DNA of 36,502 nucleotides, from NCBI GenBank assembly GCA_026993645.1, contig JALWSQ010000272.1:1-36502 (forward strand). The letters are read 5' to 3'. The notes beneath the pieces are model-generated. The model worked only from the letters and a program-made list of their open reading frames with translations, ran no database searches and was not told where the DNA came from. How positions within the stretch are numbered: the stretch's first letter is position 1; each line of letters opens with the position of its first letter. Source of the stretch: Thiohalobacter sp. (GTDB lineage: Bacteria; Pseudomonadota; Gammaproteobacteria; Thiohalobacterales; Thiohalobacteraceae). Position numbers and translations under genes: made by a program. Shown here in pieces: positions 25,676 through 32,643 of this stretch.

Positions 25676-26098
25676 CTAGCGCACCGAGCCGGAATGGTGC
25701 CAGGCGTAGGAGCAGTCCAGGTGGGAGCGGACCTGCACCAGGCCGTTGAGGCCGTCCTCCAGCATGATGGACAGCGGGGTGCGGCCCCGCAGCCGGCGCA
25801 CCCGTCGGCGGATCCAGATCGGTCCCATGGCCGGGTTGGAAGGATAGGTGGTGCGCAGCGCATCGGCGATGCCCACGATGTGCTCCACCCGTTCCAGCAG
25901 CGCCGGGTCGTCGGGGAAGGGCTTGTCGTGGCGGTACTGGCGGATGGCGCGCACTGGCGTGCCCTCGGGCAGGCACAGCATCTGTACCTGGTCGCGGTCC
26001 GGGATGCCCCAGCTGTCCAGCAGGTTGATGATGGCTCGCGTCAGCGCCTGGCGGTCTTCCAGGCTGAGATTGGCGTACTCTTGTTGCATGGGGGACAT
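25676..26098 (-). CDS. Orphan protein with an Xre/MbcA/ParS toxin-binding-type domain (140 aa)
   Basis: The C-terminal 60 residues, including NPAMGPIWIRRRV, RTPLSIMLEDGLNGLVQVRSHLD, match the MbcA/ParS/Xre antitoxin pattern in which a P..ML..G..GL..V...LD segment binds a RES-type toxin. The N-terminal part, NLSLEDRQALTRAIINLLDSWGI, is helical, and VQMLCLPEGTPVRAIRQYRH resembles a degenerate helix-turn-helix. No RES toxin gene is adjacent, so it is probably a stand-alone regulator rather than half of a toxin-antitoxin pair. Two starts (26098, 26089) have equally good purine-rich sites; the track ORF from 26200 lacks one. An AT-rich CATAAT lies upstream on the minus strand at 26156-26161. Confidence 0.72.
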   Translation of the reverse strand: MSPMQQEYANLSLEDRQALTRAIINLLDSWGIPDRDQVQMLCLPEGTPVRAIRQYRHDKPFPDDPALLERVEHIVGIADALRTTYPSNPAMGPIWIRRRVRRLRGRTPLSIMLEDGLNGLVQVRSHLDCSYAWHHSGSVR

Positions 26099-26221
26099 CC
26101 TCTGAATCCTGATTCTCCTGCCCGGTGGCTCATTGCTGAGTCTTTTGGTCAGGTAATTATGATGCGGGAAAACGGCGCCGGGTGCCATAAACCGCGCCAA
26201 GTCTGTGGTTGTGATGGGGGT

Positions 26222-26515
26222 TCAGTCGTCCCCGGACTTGGTGCCGGGCCGGCGGCTGTCCAGTTCCACCACCAGGCTGCGAGGTGGCTCGTCGGTGAAC
26301 CGGGGCCGCATGTTCATCGGCCGGCCCAACGCCTCCGCCAGCTCCCGTTCCCGCGCCACGATCAGCGACAGGCATTGGCGGATGCCTTCGATGGTGTGTT
26401 CCGACAACGGGTGACGGTAGCCCGGACGGGCATAGGTATCCTTTGCCACGTCGGTGAGCACCTTCTTCATCATGCGGAGGACGCGCTCCTCCTTGGTCAG
26501 TTCGGGTTCGTTCAT
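26222..26515 (-). CDS. Small helical protein of unknown function (97 aa)
   Basis: The N-terminus MNEPELTKEERVLRMMKKVLTDVAKDT and the following YARPGYRHPLSEHTIEGIRQCLSLIVARERELAE are helical and charged. The C-terminal part includes MRPRFTDEPPRSLVVELDSR and a short acidic end. It looks conserved and soluble but was not assigned to a family. The long track ORF (26222..27949) is mostly a shadow of other genes; only this 3' portion is credible, starting at the ATG after CAGGAACCC. It lies between the DnaJ-related gene and the Xre/MbcA/ParS-type gene, all on the minus strand. Confidence 0.7.
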   Translation of the reverse strand: MNEPELTKEERVLRMMKKVLTDVAKDTYARPGYRHPLSEHTIEGIRQCLSLIVARERELAEALGRPMNMRPRFTDEPPRSLVVELDSRRPGTKSGDD

Positions 26516-26628
26516 GGTTTCGGGTTCCTGTGCTGGATCCCTCATTCTGGCACAGGGCGGGCCCGGCGTCAGCCCGCCGCCGGGCCCCCTGGATGCCGAC
26601 CCCGTGGGGCCGGACGTGGGGCGCGGGC

Positions 26629-27252
26629 TCAGGGTCGGGCGGTGCGGCGGAGGCAGGCATAGGCGCGGTTGATGCGTTGCAGGGTGTCCTTGTCCCCGCC
26701 CCGGTCGGGATGATGGCGCATGACCAGCTGGCGGTAACGGGCCCTTATGGTGCCCGCATCGGCCCCGGCGTCCAGTCCCAGTACCGCCAGCGCCTGGCGG
26801 CGTCGTTCCGGGGCCAGGTAGCGGCGCCAGAAGTCGCCCAGCAGGCGCTCGACCGCCGCCCGGTCGGTGCCCGCCAGCTGGTCCAGGTCGAGGTAGTAGG
26901 CGCGCAGGGGGTCCGCCGGCACAGGCAGGGGGCCGGTGGCGGTCGTGCCCGGTCGGCACCGGATGCGCAGAGGCGAGATCTGGAGCCGCAGCCCCCGGGC
27001 GGCCAGGCGGTCGTCGAGCCGGTAGAGACAGTGGAACAGCAGGAAATGGGCGCGGAACAGGGCCAGGGGGTCGCGCAGGCGTGGAGACTCGAACAGCGTC
27101 CAGCCGCGACCGGCCAGGACCTTCATCAGGGCGTGTTCGGACAGGCCCTCGGGCTGGTTGACCACTACGGCCGCGATGGCCTGTTCCAGGGCCGCCAGGG
27201 TCTGGTCCGCGGTGTCGGGTTGGGGGTTCGGTGTCGGCATGGAGAAGGCCAT
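26629..27252 (-). CDS. DnaJ-related protein with C-terminal J domain (207 aa)
   Basis: The C-terminal 60 residues form a J domain: ALAVLGLDAGADAGTIRARYRQLVMRHHPDRGGDKDTLQRINRAYACL, with the HPD motif that stimulates Hsp70 ATPase. The N-terminal 140 residues (LAALEQAIAAVVVNQPEGLSEHALMKVLAGRG, DPLALFRAHFLLFHCLYRLDD) match the DnaJ-related N-terminal domain found in gammaproteobacterial proteins. J domains are usually N-terminal, but this reversed order is normal for the subfamily. It is a likely co-chaperone with no zinc or client-binding region. The start could also be the ATG at 27240. It is divergent from the membrane-HhH gene with about 100 bases between. Confidence 0.85.
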   Translation of the reverse strand: MAFSMPTPNPQPDTADQTLAALEQAIAAVVVNQPEGLSEHALMKVLAGRGWTLFESPRLRDPLALFRAHFLLFHCLYRLDDRLAARGLRLQISPLRIRCRPGTTATGPLPVPADPLRAYYLDLDQLAGTDRAAVERLLGDFWRRYLAPERRRQALAVLGLDAGADAGTIRARYRQLVMRHHPDRGGDKDTLQRINRAYACLRRTARP

Positions 27253-27331
27253 ACAGGATCCGTGCCGTCCGGGTGTGCCGTGCTCCGGAGGCATCCCGAC
27301 GCAACCGGTTCCAGTGCCGGCGCATTCGGCC

Positions 27332-27337
27332 GATAAT
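27332..27337 (+). promoter_or_regulatory. -10 element (GATAAT) for the membrane-HhH gene
   Basis: GATAAT is followed by GGCAG, 18 bases before the ATG. The discriminator resembles that of several other promoters in this window. No good -35 is present. Confidence 0.38.
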
Positions 27338-27355
27338 GGCAGCAGGAGCCAAGTC

Positions 27356-27961
27356 ATGTCCGACCATACCCGGCTGTACCTGGAGACCACCCTGTTCGAC
27401 CGCCTGCTGCAGCGGTTGCGGCGGGGGCTGGCGCGTTGCCTGCCGCGGGACCCGCTGCAACGCTGGTGCCGGCTGTTCCAGGGCCTGGCCGGCGGCTGTC
27501 TGGCTGCGGCCGCCGGGCTCGGCAGCGGAATCTGGCTGGATGCCGCCCTGCCCCGGCGGCTGGCGGACCTGGGCATGGCCTTGCTGCTGCTGGCCGCGGC
27601 CGGTTTCTTCCTGCGTGTGGCCCAGGGCATCCGGCCATCCGTCCGGCCACAGCGTCGCACCAGCGCGGAGTCGTGCGCGGCGGGAACGCCGGCGGGACCG
27701 GGTACGGCCGGGGGCGCCCCGCCCAGCCCGAGTTCCCGCGAGGGACTGGCGTTCCTGCGGGCCATCCGGGCGGCGGGGATCAATGTCAGGATCGCCACCG
27801 CCCTCTATCGGGCCGGCATCCGGTCCATGGCCCAGGTGCGCCGGCTGGACGATGCCGCGCTCCAGTCCATCCCCGGGGTGGGGCCCGCCACCGTGCGGCG
27901 GCTCCGGGCCCATTGCGCCGGTCAGGCACACCGGGGCGGGCGCGCCCATGGATCGCCATAG
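27356..27961 (+). CDS. Membrane protein with a C-terminal helix-hairpin-helix motif (201 aa)
   Basis: The ATG follows AGCAGGAGCC. Residues 1-40 are helical with amphipathic Arg/Leu (ETTLFDRLLQRLRRGLARCL). Two hydrophobic spans follow at about 42-62 (LFQGLAGGCLAAAAGLGSGIWL) and 70-88 (ADLGMALLLLAAAGFFLRV). After a Pro/Ala/Ser linker, residues about 130-186 form a soluble tail ending in a helix-hairpin-helix with IPGVGPATVRRL, a DNA-backbone-binding type motif like those of ComEA or RuvA-class proteins. HhH tails on two-span membrane proteins are uncommon. The function is unknown. Its tail might bind DNA at the membrane, or act in a protein contact. Confidence 0.75.
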   Translation: MSDHTRLYLETTLFDRLLQRLRRGLARCLPRDPLQRWCRLFQGLAGGCLAAAAGLGSGIWLDAALPRRLADLGMALLLLAAAGFFLRVAQGIRPSVRPQRRTSAESCAAGTPAGPGTAGGAPPSPSSREGLAFLRAIRAAGINVRIATALYRAGIRSMAQVRRLDDAALQSIPGVGPATVRRLRAHCAGQAHRGGRAHGSP

Positions 27962-28051
27962 AGGCGGTTTTCCAATGGCCCGCTAGGGCTACGCTCGCGA
28001 AGCGCGTTACCATGGGGTACGGAGCCTTTCCGTCCATCCGGAGCGCGCACC

Positions 28052-28783
28052 ATGGAAAGCAGCAAGGAACCGACCCCCTATCGTATCCACGCCCTGGAAC
28101 TGGGGCCGATGGAGAACTTCGTCTACCTGATCGAGGACCGGGAGAGCGGCCGGGCGGCGGTGGTGGATCCGGCCTGGGACGTGGACCGGATCCTGGCGCT
28201 GGCCCGGGATCTGGGTGTCCGCATCACCGACGTGCTGCTGACCCACAGCCACCATGACCACATCAACGGGCTCGAGGCGCTGCTCCGGGTCCATGACGCC
28301 CAGCTGCACCTGCTCAGGCCCGAGGCACGCTTCTGGGGCCGTTACCTGGACCTGCCCACCCTGCATCATGGCGGCGACCACATCACCCTCGGTGCCACCG
28401 ACATCCAGGTGCTGCACACGCCGGGACACACACCCGGTTCCGCCTGTTATCGCCTGGCGGACGACCTGGTCACCGGGGACACCCTGTTCGTATTCGGCTG
28501 TGGCCGCTGCGATCTCCGCGGCGGGGATCCCGAGCGCATGTTCCATACCCTCCGGGACCTGCGCGAACAGCTGCCGCCGGGGATCCGCATCCGGCCGGGG
28601 CACAATTACGCCGAGCAGCCGACATCCACCCTGGAGGAACAGGTCCGCTACAACCCCTTCCTCCACATCCGGGACCTGGGCCGCTTCGTCCACTACCGCA
28701 TGGACTACCACGACCGGCACCGCAGTCCGCCCCTGCGGCCGGTGCCGCCGGGGGAGGAGATGCCGGAGGAGGCGGGGGCCTGA
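28052..28783 (+). CDS. Metallo-beta-lactamase-fold hydrolase (glyoxalase II-like, 243 aa)
   Basis: The dinuclear metal site is formed by LTHSHHDHINGL (THxHxDH), HTPGHTPGSACY, VTGDTLF and RPGHNYAEQPTSTLEEQ. The first strand MENFVYLIED and VVDPAWDVDRIL match the glyoxalase II and persulfide-dioxygenase group, and the length is near 250 aa. The enzyme probably hydrolyses a thioester or oxidises a persulfide in the cytoplasm, but the substrate is undetermined. The 3' end is 8 bases from the opposing ispG stop. The upstream gap from the HhH gene is 90 bases and contains no clear promoter. Confidence 0.9.
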   Translation: MESSKEPTPYRIHALELGPMENFVYLIEDRESGRAAVVDPAWDVDRILALARDLGVRITDVLLTHSHHDHINGLEALLRVHDAQLHLLRPEARFWGRYLDLPTLHHGGDHITLGATDIQVLHTPGHTPGSACYRLADDLVTGDTLFVFGCGRCDLRGGDPERMFHTLRDLREQLPPGIRIRPGHNYAEQPTSTLEEQVRYNPFLHIRDLGRFVHYRMDYHDRHRSPPLRPVPPGEEMPEEAGA

Positions 28784-28791
28784 GGCCGGGG

Positions 28792-30048
28792 TCAGCCGGC
28801 GCTGGTGCCGAACCGGCGCTGGACGTAGTCGGTGACGATGGCCTGGAACTCCTCGGCGATGTGCTCGCCCTTGAGGGTCACCATCTTTTCACCATCCACG
28901 TACACCGGGGCCACTGGCCGCTCGCCGGTGCCGGGCAGGCTGATGCCGATGTCGGCATGGCGGCTCTCGCCGGGGCCGTTGACCACGCAGCCCATGACCG
29001 CCACCGTCAGGTTCTCCACGCCGGGGAACCGTTGCCGCCAGCGGGGCATCTGCTGGGCCAGGAAACCCTGGATGTCGCTGGCCAGGTGCTGGAAGTAGGT
29101 GCTGGTGGTGCGGCCGCAGCCGGGGCAGGCCACCACCCGCGGCAGGAACCGGCGCAGCCCCAGGGCCTGCAACACCTCCCGCGCCACCTCCACCTCGCGG
29201 CATCGGTCGGCGCCGGGTTCCGGGGTGAGGGACACGCGCAGGGTGTCGCCGATGCCTTCTGCCAGCAGCAGGGACAGGGCGGTGGTGGAGGCGACGATGC
29301 CCGGGATACCCATGCCGGCCTCGGTGAGGCCCAGGTGCAGGGGATAGTCGCAGCGCCGGGCCAGGGCGCGGTACACCGCCACCATGTCCTGGACCCCGCT
29401 CATCTTCACCGACAGCACGATGCGATCGTGGCCCAGGCCGAGGGCCTCGGCCCGGGCGGCGCTCTCCAGCGCCGAGGCCACCAGGGCCTCGCGCGTGACC
29501 TGGGCCGGCGCCAGGGGCCGGGCCCGGCGGGCATTCTCGTCCATCAAGCGTTCCAACAGGGCCGGGTCCAGGCTGCCACCGTTGACGCCGATACGGATGG
29601 GCCGGTCGTGGTGGATGGCGATCTCGATGAGGCGGGCGAACTGGCTGTCCCGGCGGGCGCCCCGGCCCACGTTGCCGGGGTTGATGCGCAGCTTGGCCAG
29701 GGCCTCGGCGCAGGCGGGTTCCCGCGCCAGCAGGCGGTGGCCATTGAAGTGGAAGTCGCCGATCAGGGGCACCGCCAGGCCCTGCCGATCCAGGCGCTCG
29801 CGGATCCGGGGCACGGCCGCGGCCGCGGCCTCGTTGTTGACCGTGACGCGCACCAGCTCGCTGCCCGCCCGGGCCAGGGCCGCCACCTGGGCCGTGGTGG
29901 CCGCCACGTCGGCGGTGTCCGTGTTGGTCATGGACTGGACACACACCGGGGCCTCGCCCCCCAGGGTGACGGGGCCGACGGCCACGGGCACGGTCTTGCG
30001 GCGCGGGATCACGGGATGGTTTCCGGCTCGTTGCAATCCGACCCTCAT
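28792..30048 (-). CDS. ispG: 4-Hydroxy-3-methylbut-2-enyl diphosphate synthase (IspG/GcpE, 418 aa)
   Basis: IspG converts MEcPP to HMBPP in the MEP route to isoprenoids, using a [4Fe-4S] cluster. Landmarks are [54 protein letters not shown] and [12 protein letters not shown]. Cluster ligands are in ACPGCGRTT and [10 protein letters not shown]. The length of about 418 is longer than E. coli IspG (372 aa), as in the alpha/beta/gamma long form. The ORF in the track begins at 30156, but the ATG at 30048 ([11 protein letters not shown]) is the better start: the upstream extension is low-complexity and crosses the promoter of the divergent gene. Confidence 0.94.
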   Translation of the reverse strand: MRVGLQRAGNHPVIPRRKTVPVAVGPVTLGGEAPVCVQSMTNTDTADVAATTAQVAALARAGSELVRVTVNNEAAAAAVPRIRERLDRQGLAVPLIGDFHFNGHRLLAREPACAEALAKLRINPGNVGRGARRDSQFARLIEIAIHHDRPIRIGVNGGSLDPALLERLMDENARRARPLAPAQVTREALVASALESAARAEALGLGHDRIVLSVKMSGVQDMVAVYRALARRCDYPLHLGLTEAGMGIPGIVASTTALSLLLAEGIGDTLRVSLTPEPGADRCREVEVAREVLQALGLRRFLPRVVACPGCGRTTSTYFQHLASDIQGFLAQQMPRWRQRFPGVENLTVAVMGCVVNGPGESRHADIGISLPGTGERPVAPVYVDGEKMVTLKGEHIAEEFQAIVTDYVQRRFGTSAG

Positions 30049-30094
30049 TGTCGCAGGCCCGGCCCCGGCGGCAAAGTCCCGCGCGGGCCCCGGG

Positions 30095-30124
30095 CTGTCA
30101 TTTTTCCGTCCGGCGGGGCATAAT
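30095..30124 (+). promoter_or_regulatory. Sigma-70 promoter for the HDOD-GGDEF gene
   Basis: CTGTCA (-35, 30095-30100) and CATAAT (-10, 30119-30124) are 18 bases apart. The upstream ATG at 30123 overlaps the -10, which supports the later ATG at 30195 as the true start. Confidence 0.5.
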
Positions 30125-30194
30125 GGCGCGCTGGAGCCGTTCCCGACCCGATCCAAGAATCCACAAGAACCGCCTCAGGGAAGCCAGGAAGGCC

Positions 30195-31721
30195 ATGGCC
30201 GAGGGCAGCGAATTGCGCACTGGAGAGCCGGCACCGGACCGAGCGGCATTGAAGCGTCGCCTGGTCCACAGCACCAATCTGCCCACCCTGCCCGGGGTGG
30301 CATTGCAGATCGTCGAACTGGCGCGCAATCCCGAGGTGGGCCTGGCCGAGGTGGCCGAGGTCATGGGTCGCGACCCGGCACTGGCCACCAAGGTCCTGCG
30401 CATGGCCAATTCCCCGGTGTATTCGCGCCAGCGCAAGATCGAGAACGTGCGCCAGGCCCTGGTGCTGTTCGGCCTGGACGGTGCGCTCACCGTGGCGCTC
30501 AGTTTTTCCGTTGCCACCGTGGTTCGCGATGCCTCCAGCGGGGGCCGGGGTCTCGATTATGCCCATTTCTGGCGCCGGTCGCTGTCGTCGGCCGCCGCCG
30601 GTTCCCTCGTGGGACGCCAGGCCGGCCTGCAACGGGCCGAGGACCTCTTTCTGGCCGGTCTCATCCAGGACATCGGTATGGCAGCCCTGGACCGGGCGTT
30701 GCCGGAACTCTACGGGGAACTGGGCGACGTTCAGTACGACCACCGGGCCCTGCTGGCGGCAGAGGCCGCCGTGGCCGGGGCCAACCATGGCGAGGCCACC
30801 GCCTGGATGCTGGAACACTGGGGCTTTCCCGAGCACCTGGTGGCCATGATCCAGGCCAGCCACGGTGGTGATGTCCAGGCCCTGGAGGGGGCTCCGGTCG
30901 AGGCCAGGGCCCTGTTCGTGGCCGCCGACCTGGCGGATGCCTGGTGGAGCCCCGACCGGCAGGGGGCGCTGGCCGGTTGTGCGGAACGGGCCGACCGGCT
31001 GCTGGAATTCGGGCAGGAGGCCCTGCTGGCGCTGGTGGAGCAGCTGGCGGAGGAGATTCACCTGCTGTCCCAGCTCATGGAGACCGATCTGGGGGATGCC
31101 GCCTTCCTGGCGGCGATGGCCGACGAGGCACGGGAACTCCTCATGCTGCGCAACCTGCGCAACATCCGTCGCGCCGACGACCTGGAGGAGCGGACCCGGG
31201 AACTGGAGGAGGAGGCCCAGACCGATCCCCTGACCGGGGTCGGCAACCGGGGTCGCTTCGACGAGGTGCTGGCATCGGAGTTCGAGGCCGCCCGGGCCCA
31301 GAAGTGGCCGTTGTCCCTGGTGTTGATCGATCTGGATCACTTCAAGCGCGTCAACGATGAGCTCGGCCATCAGGCCGGGGACCAGGTGCTGTGCCAGGTG
31401 GCCCAGGCCATCCGCAGCTGTATCCGCGAGTCCGACTGCCTGGCCCGCTACGGCGGGGAGGAGTTCGGCATCGTGTTGCCGGGCACGCCACTGGAGGGCG
31501 CGGTCCAGGTGTGCGAGCGTATCCTGGAGGCCGTGCGCAGCGCGTCCCGGCCGGTGGCGGGGCGGACATTGCGAGTGACGGTCAGTATCGGCCTGGCCGC
31601 ATTGGATGCCGGCACGGACATGGCCTCGCAGGAGGACCTGGTGGCGGCGGCGGACAAGGCGCTCTATGCCGCCAAGCGGGGTGGCCGGGATCGGCTGGAG
31701 GTGTTCGGCCTCGACCGGTGA
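30195..31721 (+). CDS. HDOD-GGDEF protein, probable diguanylate cyclase (508 aa)
   Basis: The N-terminal HDOD domain (about 30-225) has LPTLPGVALQIVELARNP, VMGRDPALATKVLRMANSPVYSR, QDIGMAALDRALPELYG and HGEATAWMLEHWGFPEHL. A helical linker with a charged coiled coil (DLEERTRELEEEAQ) leads into a GGDEF domain with TDPLTGVGNRGRFDEVL, IDLDHFKRVNDELGH and the active GGEEF at 420-424. An inhibitory RxxD site, RESD, sits five residues before it. The protein should make cyclic di-GMP with product inhibition, sensing through HDOD. It is the second HDOD protein in the window. The start follows AGGAAGG, and a hairpin lies between its stop and slyD. Confidence 0.92.
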   Translation: MAEGSELRTGEPAPDRAALKRRLVHSTNLPTLPGVALQIVELARNPEVGLAEVAEVMGRDPALATKVLRMANSPVYSRQRKIENVRQALVLFGLDGALTVALSFSVATVVRDASSGGRGLDYAHFWRRSLSSAAAGSLVGRQAGLQRAEDLFLAGLIQDIGMAALDRALPELYGELGDVQYDHRALLAAEAAVAGANHGEATAWMLEHWGFPEHLVAMIQASHGGDVQALEGAPVEARALFVAADLADAWWSPDRQGALAGCAERADRLLEFGQEALLALVEQLAEEIHLLSQLMETDLGDAAFLAAMADEARELLMLRNLRNIRRADDLEERTRELEEEAQTDPLTGVGNRGRFDEVLASEFEAARAQKWPLSLVLIDLDHFKRVNDELGHQAGDQVLCQVAQAIRSCIRESDCLARYGGEEFGIVLPGTPLEGAVQVCERILEAVRSASRPVAGRTLRVTVSIGLAALDAGTDMASQEDLVAAADKALYAAKRGGRDRLEVFGLDR

Positions 31722-31823
31722 ACAGAGGGGGGAACCGGACCCGCTACCGCTGCAGCCTGGCCGCGACATCCAGCGCACCACGCCCGCGCCGGATGCTGGC
31801 GAGCGGTGCCGGAGAGAGTGGAA

Positions 31824-31853
31824 GGGACGCGCCGGGTGTCACCGGCGCATCCC
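31824..31853. terminator. Hairpin between convergent HDOD-GGDEF and slyD genes
   Basis: GGGACGCGCCGG and CCGGCGCATCCC pair over 12 positions with one mismatch around the loop GTGTCA. No T tract is on either side, so it is a candidate bidirectional or rho-assisted terminator. Confidence 0.42.
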
Positions 31854-31861
31854 CGTCCCGT

Positions 31862-32326
31862 TCAGCCGTGGACGTGGCCGTGGGCCAGTTCCTCCTCCGT
31901 GGCCGCGCGCACGTCGGCGATCTCCACGTCGAAGGTCAGGGTCATGCCGGCCAGCGGATGGTTGGCGTCGATGGTGACGGTGTCGTCTCCCACCTGGGTC
32001 ACCACCACCACTTGCGGCCCCTGGGGGGATTCGGCCTGGAAGCGCATGCCGGGCTCGATCCGGTCCACGCCCTGGAAGGCGGAGCGCGGCACCTCCTGGA
32101 TCAGGTCCTCGTTGGGCTGGCCGTAGCCCTCCTCCGGCGGCACGGTGACGGTCATCTGGTCGCCCACGTTCTTGCCGGCCAGGGCGTTTTCCAGGCCGGG
32201 GATGATGTTGCCCGCCCCATGGAGATAGGCCAGGGGTTCGCCCCCGGCGGAACTGTCGATGGTCTCCCCTTCGGCGTTGCGCAGGGTGTAATGGATGGAT
32301 ACTACGGTATTGTCGGCAACTTGCAT
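31862..32326 (-). CDS. slyD: FKBP-type peptidyl-prolyl isomerase, SlyD family (154 aa)
   Basis: SlyD-type proteins combine an FKBP prolyl-isomerase core with an inserted flap chaperone domain. Motifs are MQVADNTVVSIHYTLRNAEGE, PLAYLHGAGNIIPGLENALAGKNVGD, VPPEEGYGQPN, QVVVVTQVGDDTVTIDANHPLAGMTLTFDVEI. The flap domain sits at about 75-125. The tail, ELAHGHVHG, is much shorter than the His/Cys-rich E. coli metal-binding tail, so metal delivery (for example nickel) is probably weak. It is cytoplasmic and convergent with the HDOD-GGDEF gene. Confidence 0.93.
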   Translation of the reverse strand: MQVADNTVVSIHYTLRNAEGETIDSSAGGEPLAYLHGAGNIIPGLENALAGKNVGDQMTVTVPPEEGYGQPNEDLIQEVPRSAFQGVDRIEPGMRFQAESPQGPQVVVVTQVGDDTVTIDANHPLAGMTLTFDVEIADVRAATEEELAHGHVHG

Positions 32327-32643
32327 GTTTGAACCCTTGATTGGCAGGGCATGGCAACGGAACGGCGTGATCGTCGCAGGCGCGCGGACGCAGGATGGGT
32401 CGGCGTGGTCGGCAGCGGAACGGCTCCGGAGGCTTCAGGCCCTGGATTGAACGAACTGACTATCATACGATCTTCGGTCCGCCTTGCCTACCGCCGATGG
32501 GGCCCGGCTACCCCCCGGTCGGTTGCGGTTTTGCGGCCGAGCGGGGCGGCGCCTATACTTTTGCCCCCGATGCTGCGAAAATACTTGAGCGTTTTCGTGG
32601 GCTATCGAATCCCCGGATCTCCAGGCGGAACGGCATTGCAGAC
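32327..32643. other. 317-base intergenic region between slyD and metX
   Basis: This divergent gap holds the metX promoter (TTGCGG, 17 bases, TATACT at 32554-32559) and presumably a slyD promoter that was not identified. A CGAAAA/TTTTCG inverted repeat lies in the metX leader. No riboswitch was recognised. The ORFs in the track that cross it (32351..32647 and the 5' part of 32395..33786) have no family features. Confidence 0.5.
32531..32559 (+). promoter_or_regulatory. metX promoter (TTGCGG-17-TATACT)
   Basis: The -10 matches at 5 of 6 positions and spacing is ideal; the -35 keeps only TTG. The start codon is 85 bases downstream of the -10. Confidence 0.52.

Noticed and set aside
25676-26515. 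Toxin-antitoxin pair made of the Xre/MbcA/ParS-type protein and the 97-residue protein
   Set aside because: The 97-residue protein has none of the RES toxin features, and the two genes are 123 bases apart.
26222-27949. 575-residue minus-strand ORF
   Set aside because: Only the last 97 codons look like protein; the rest is the antisense or wrong frame of the DnaJ-related and HhH genes.
28861-30123. 420-residue plus-strand ORF opposite ispG
   Set aside because: IspG is certain on the minus strand.
32560-32643. Possible SAM riboswitch in the metX leader
   Set aside because: Only a short CGAAAA/TTTTCG repeat is visible; no SAM-I or SAM-II core could be traced.
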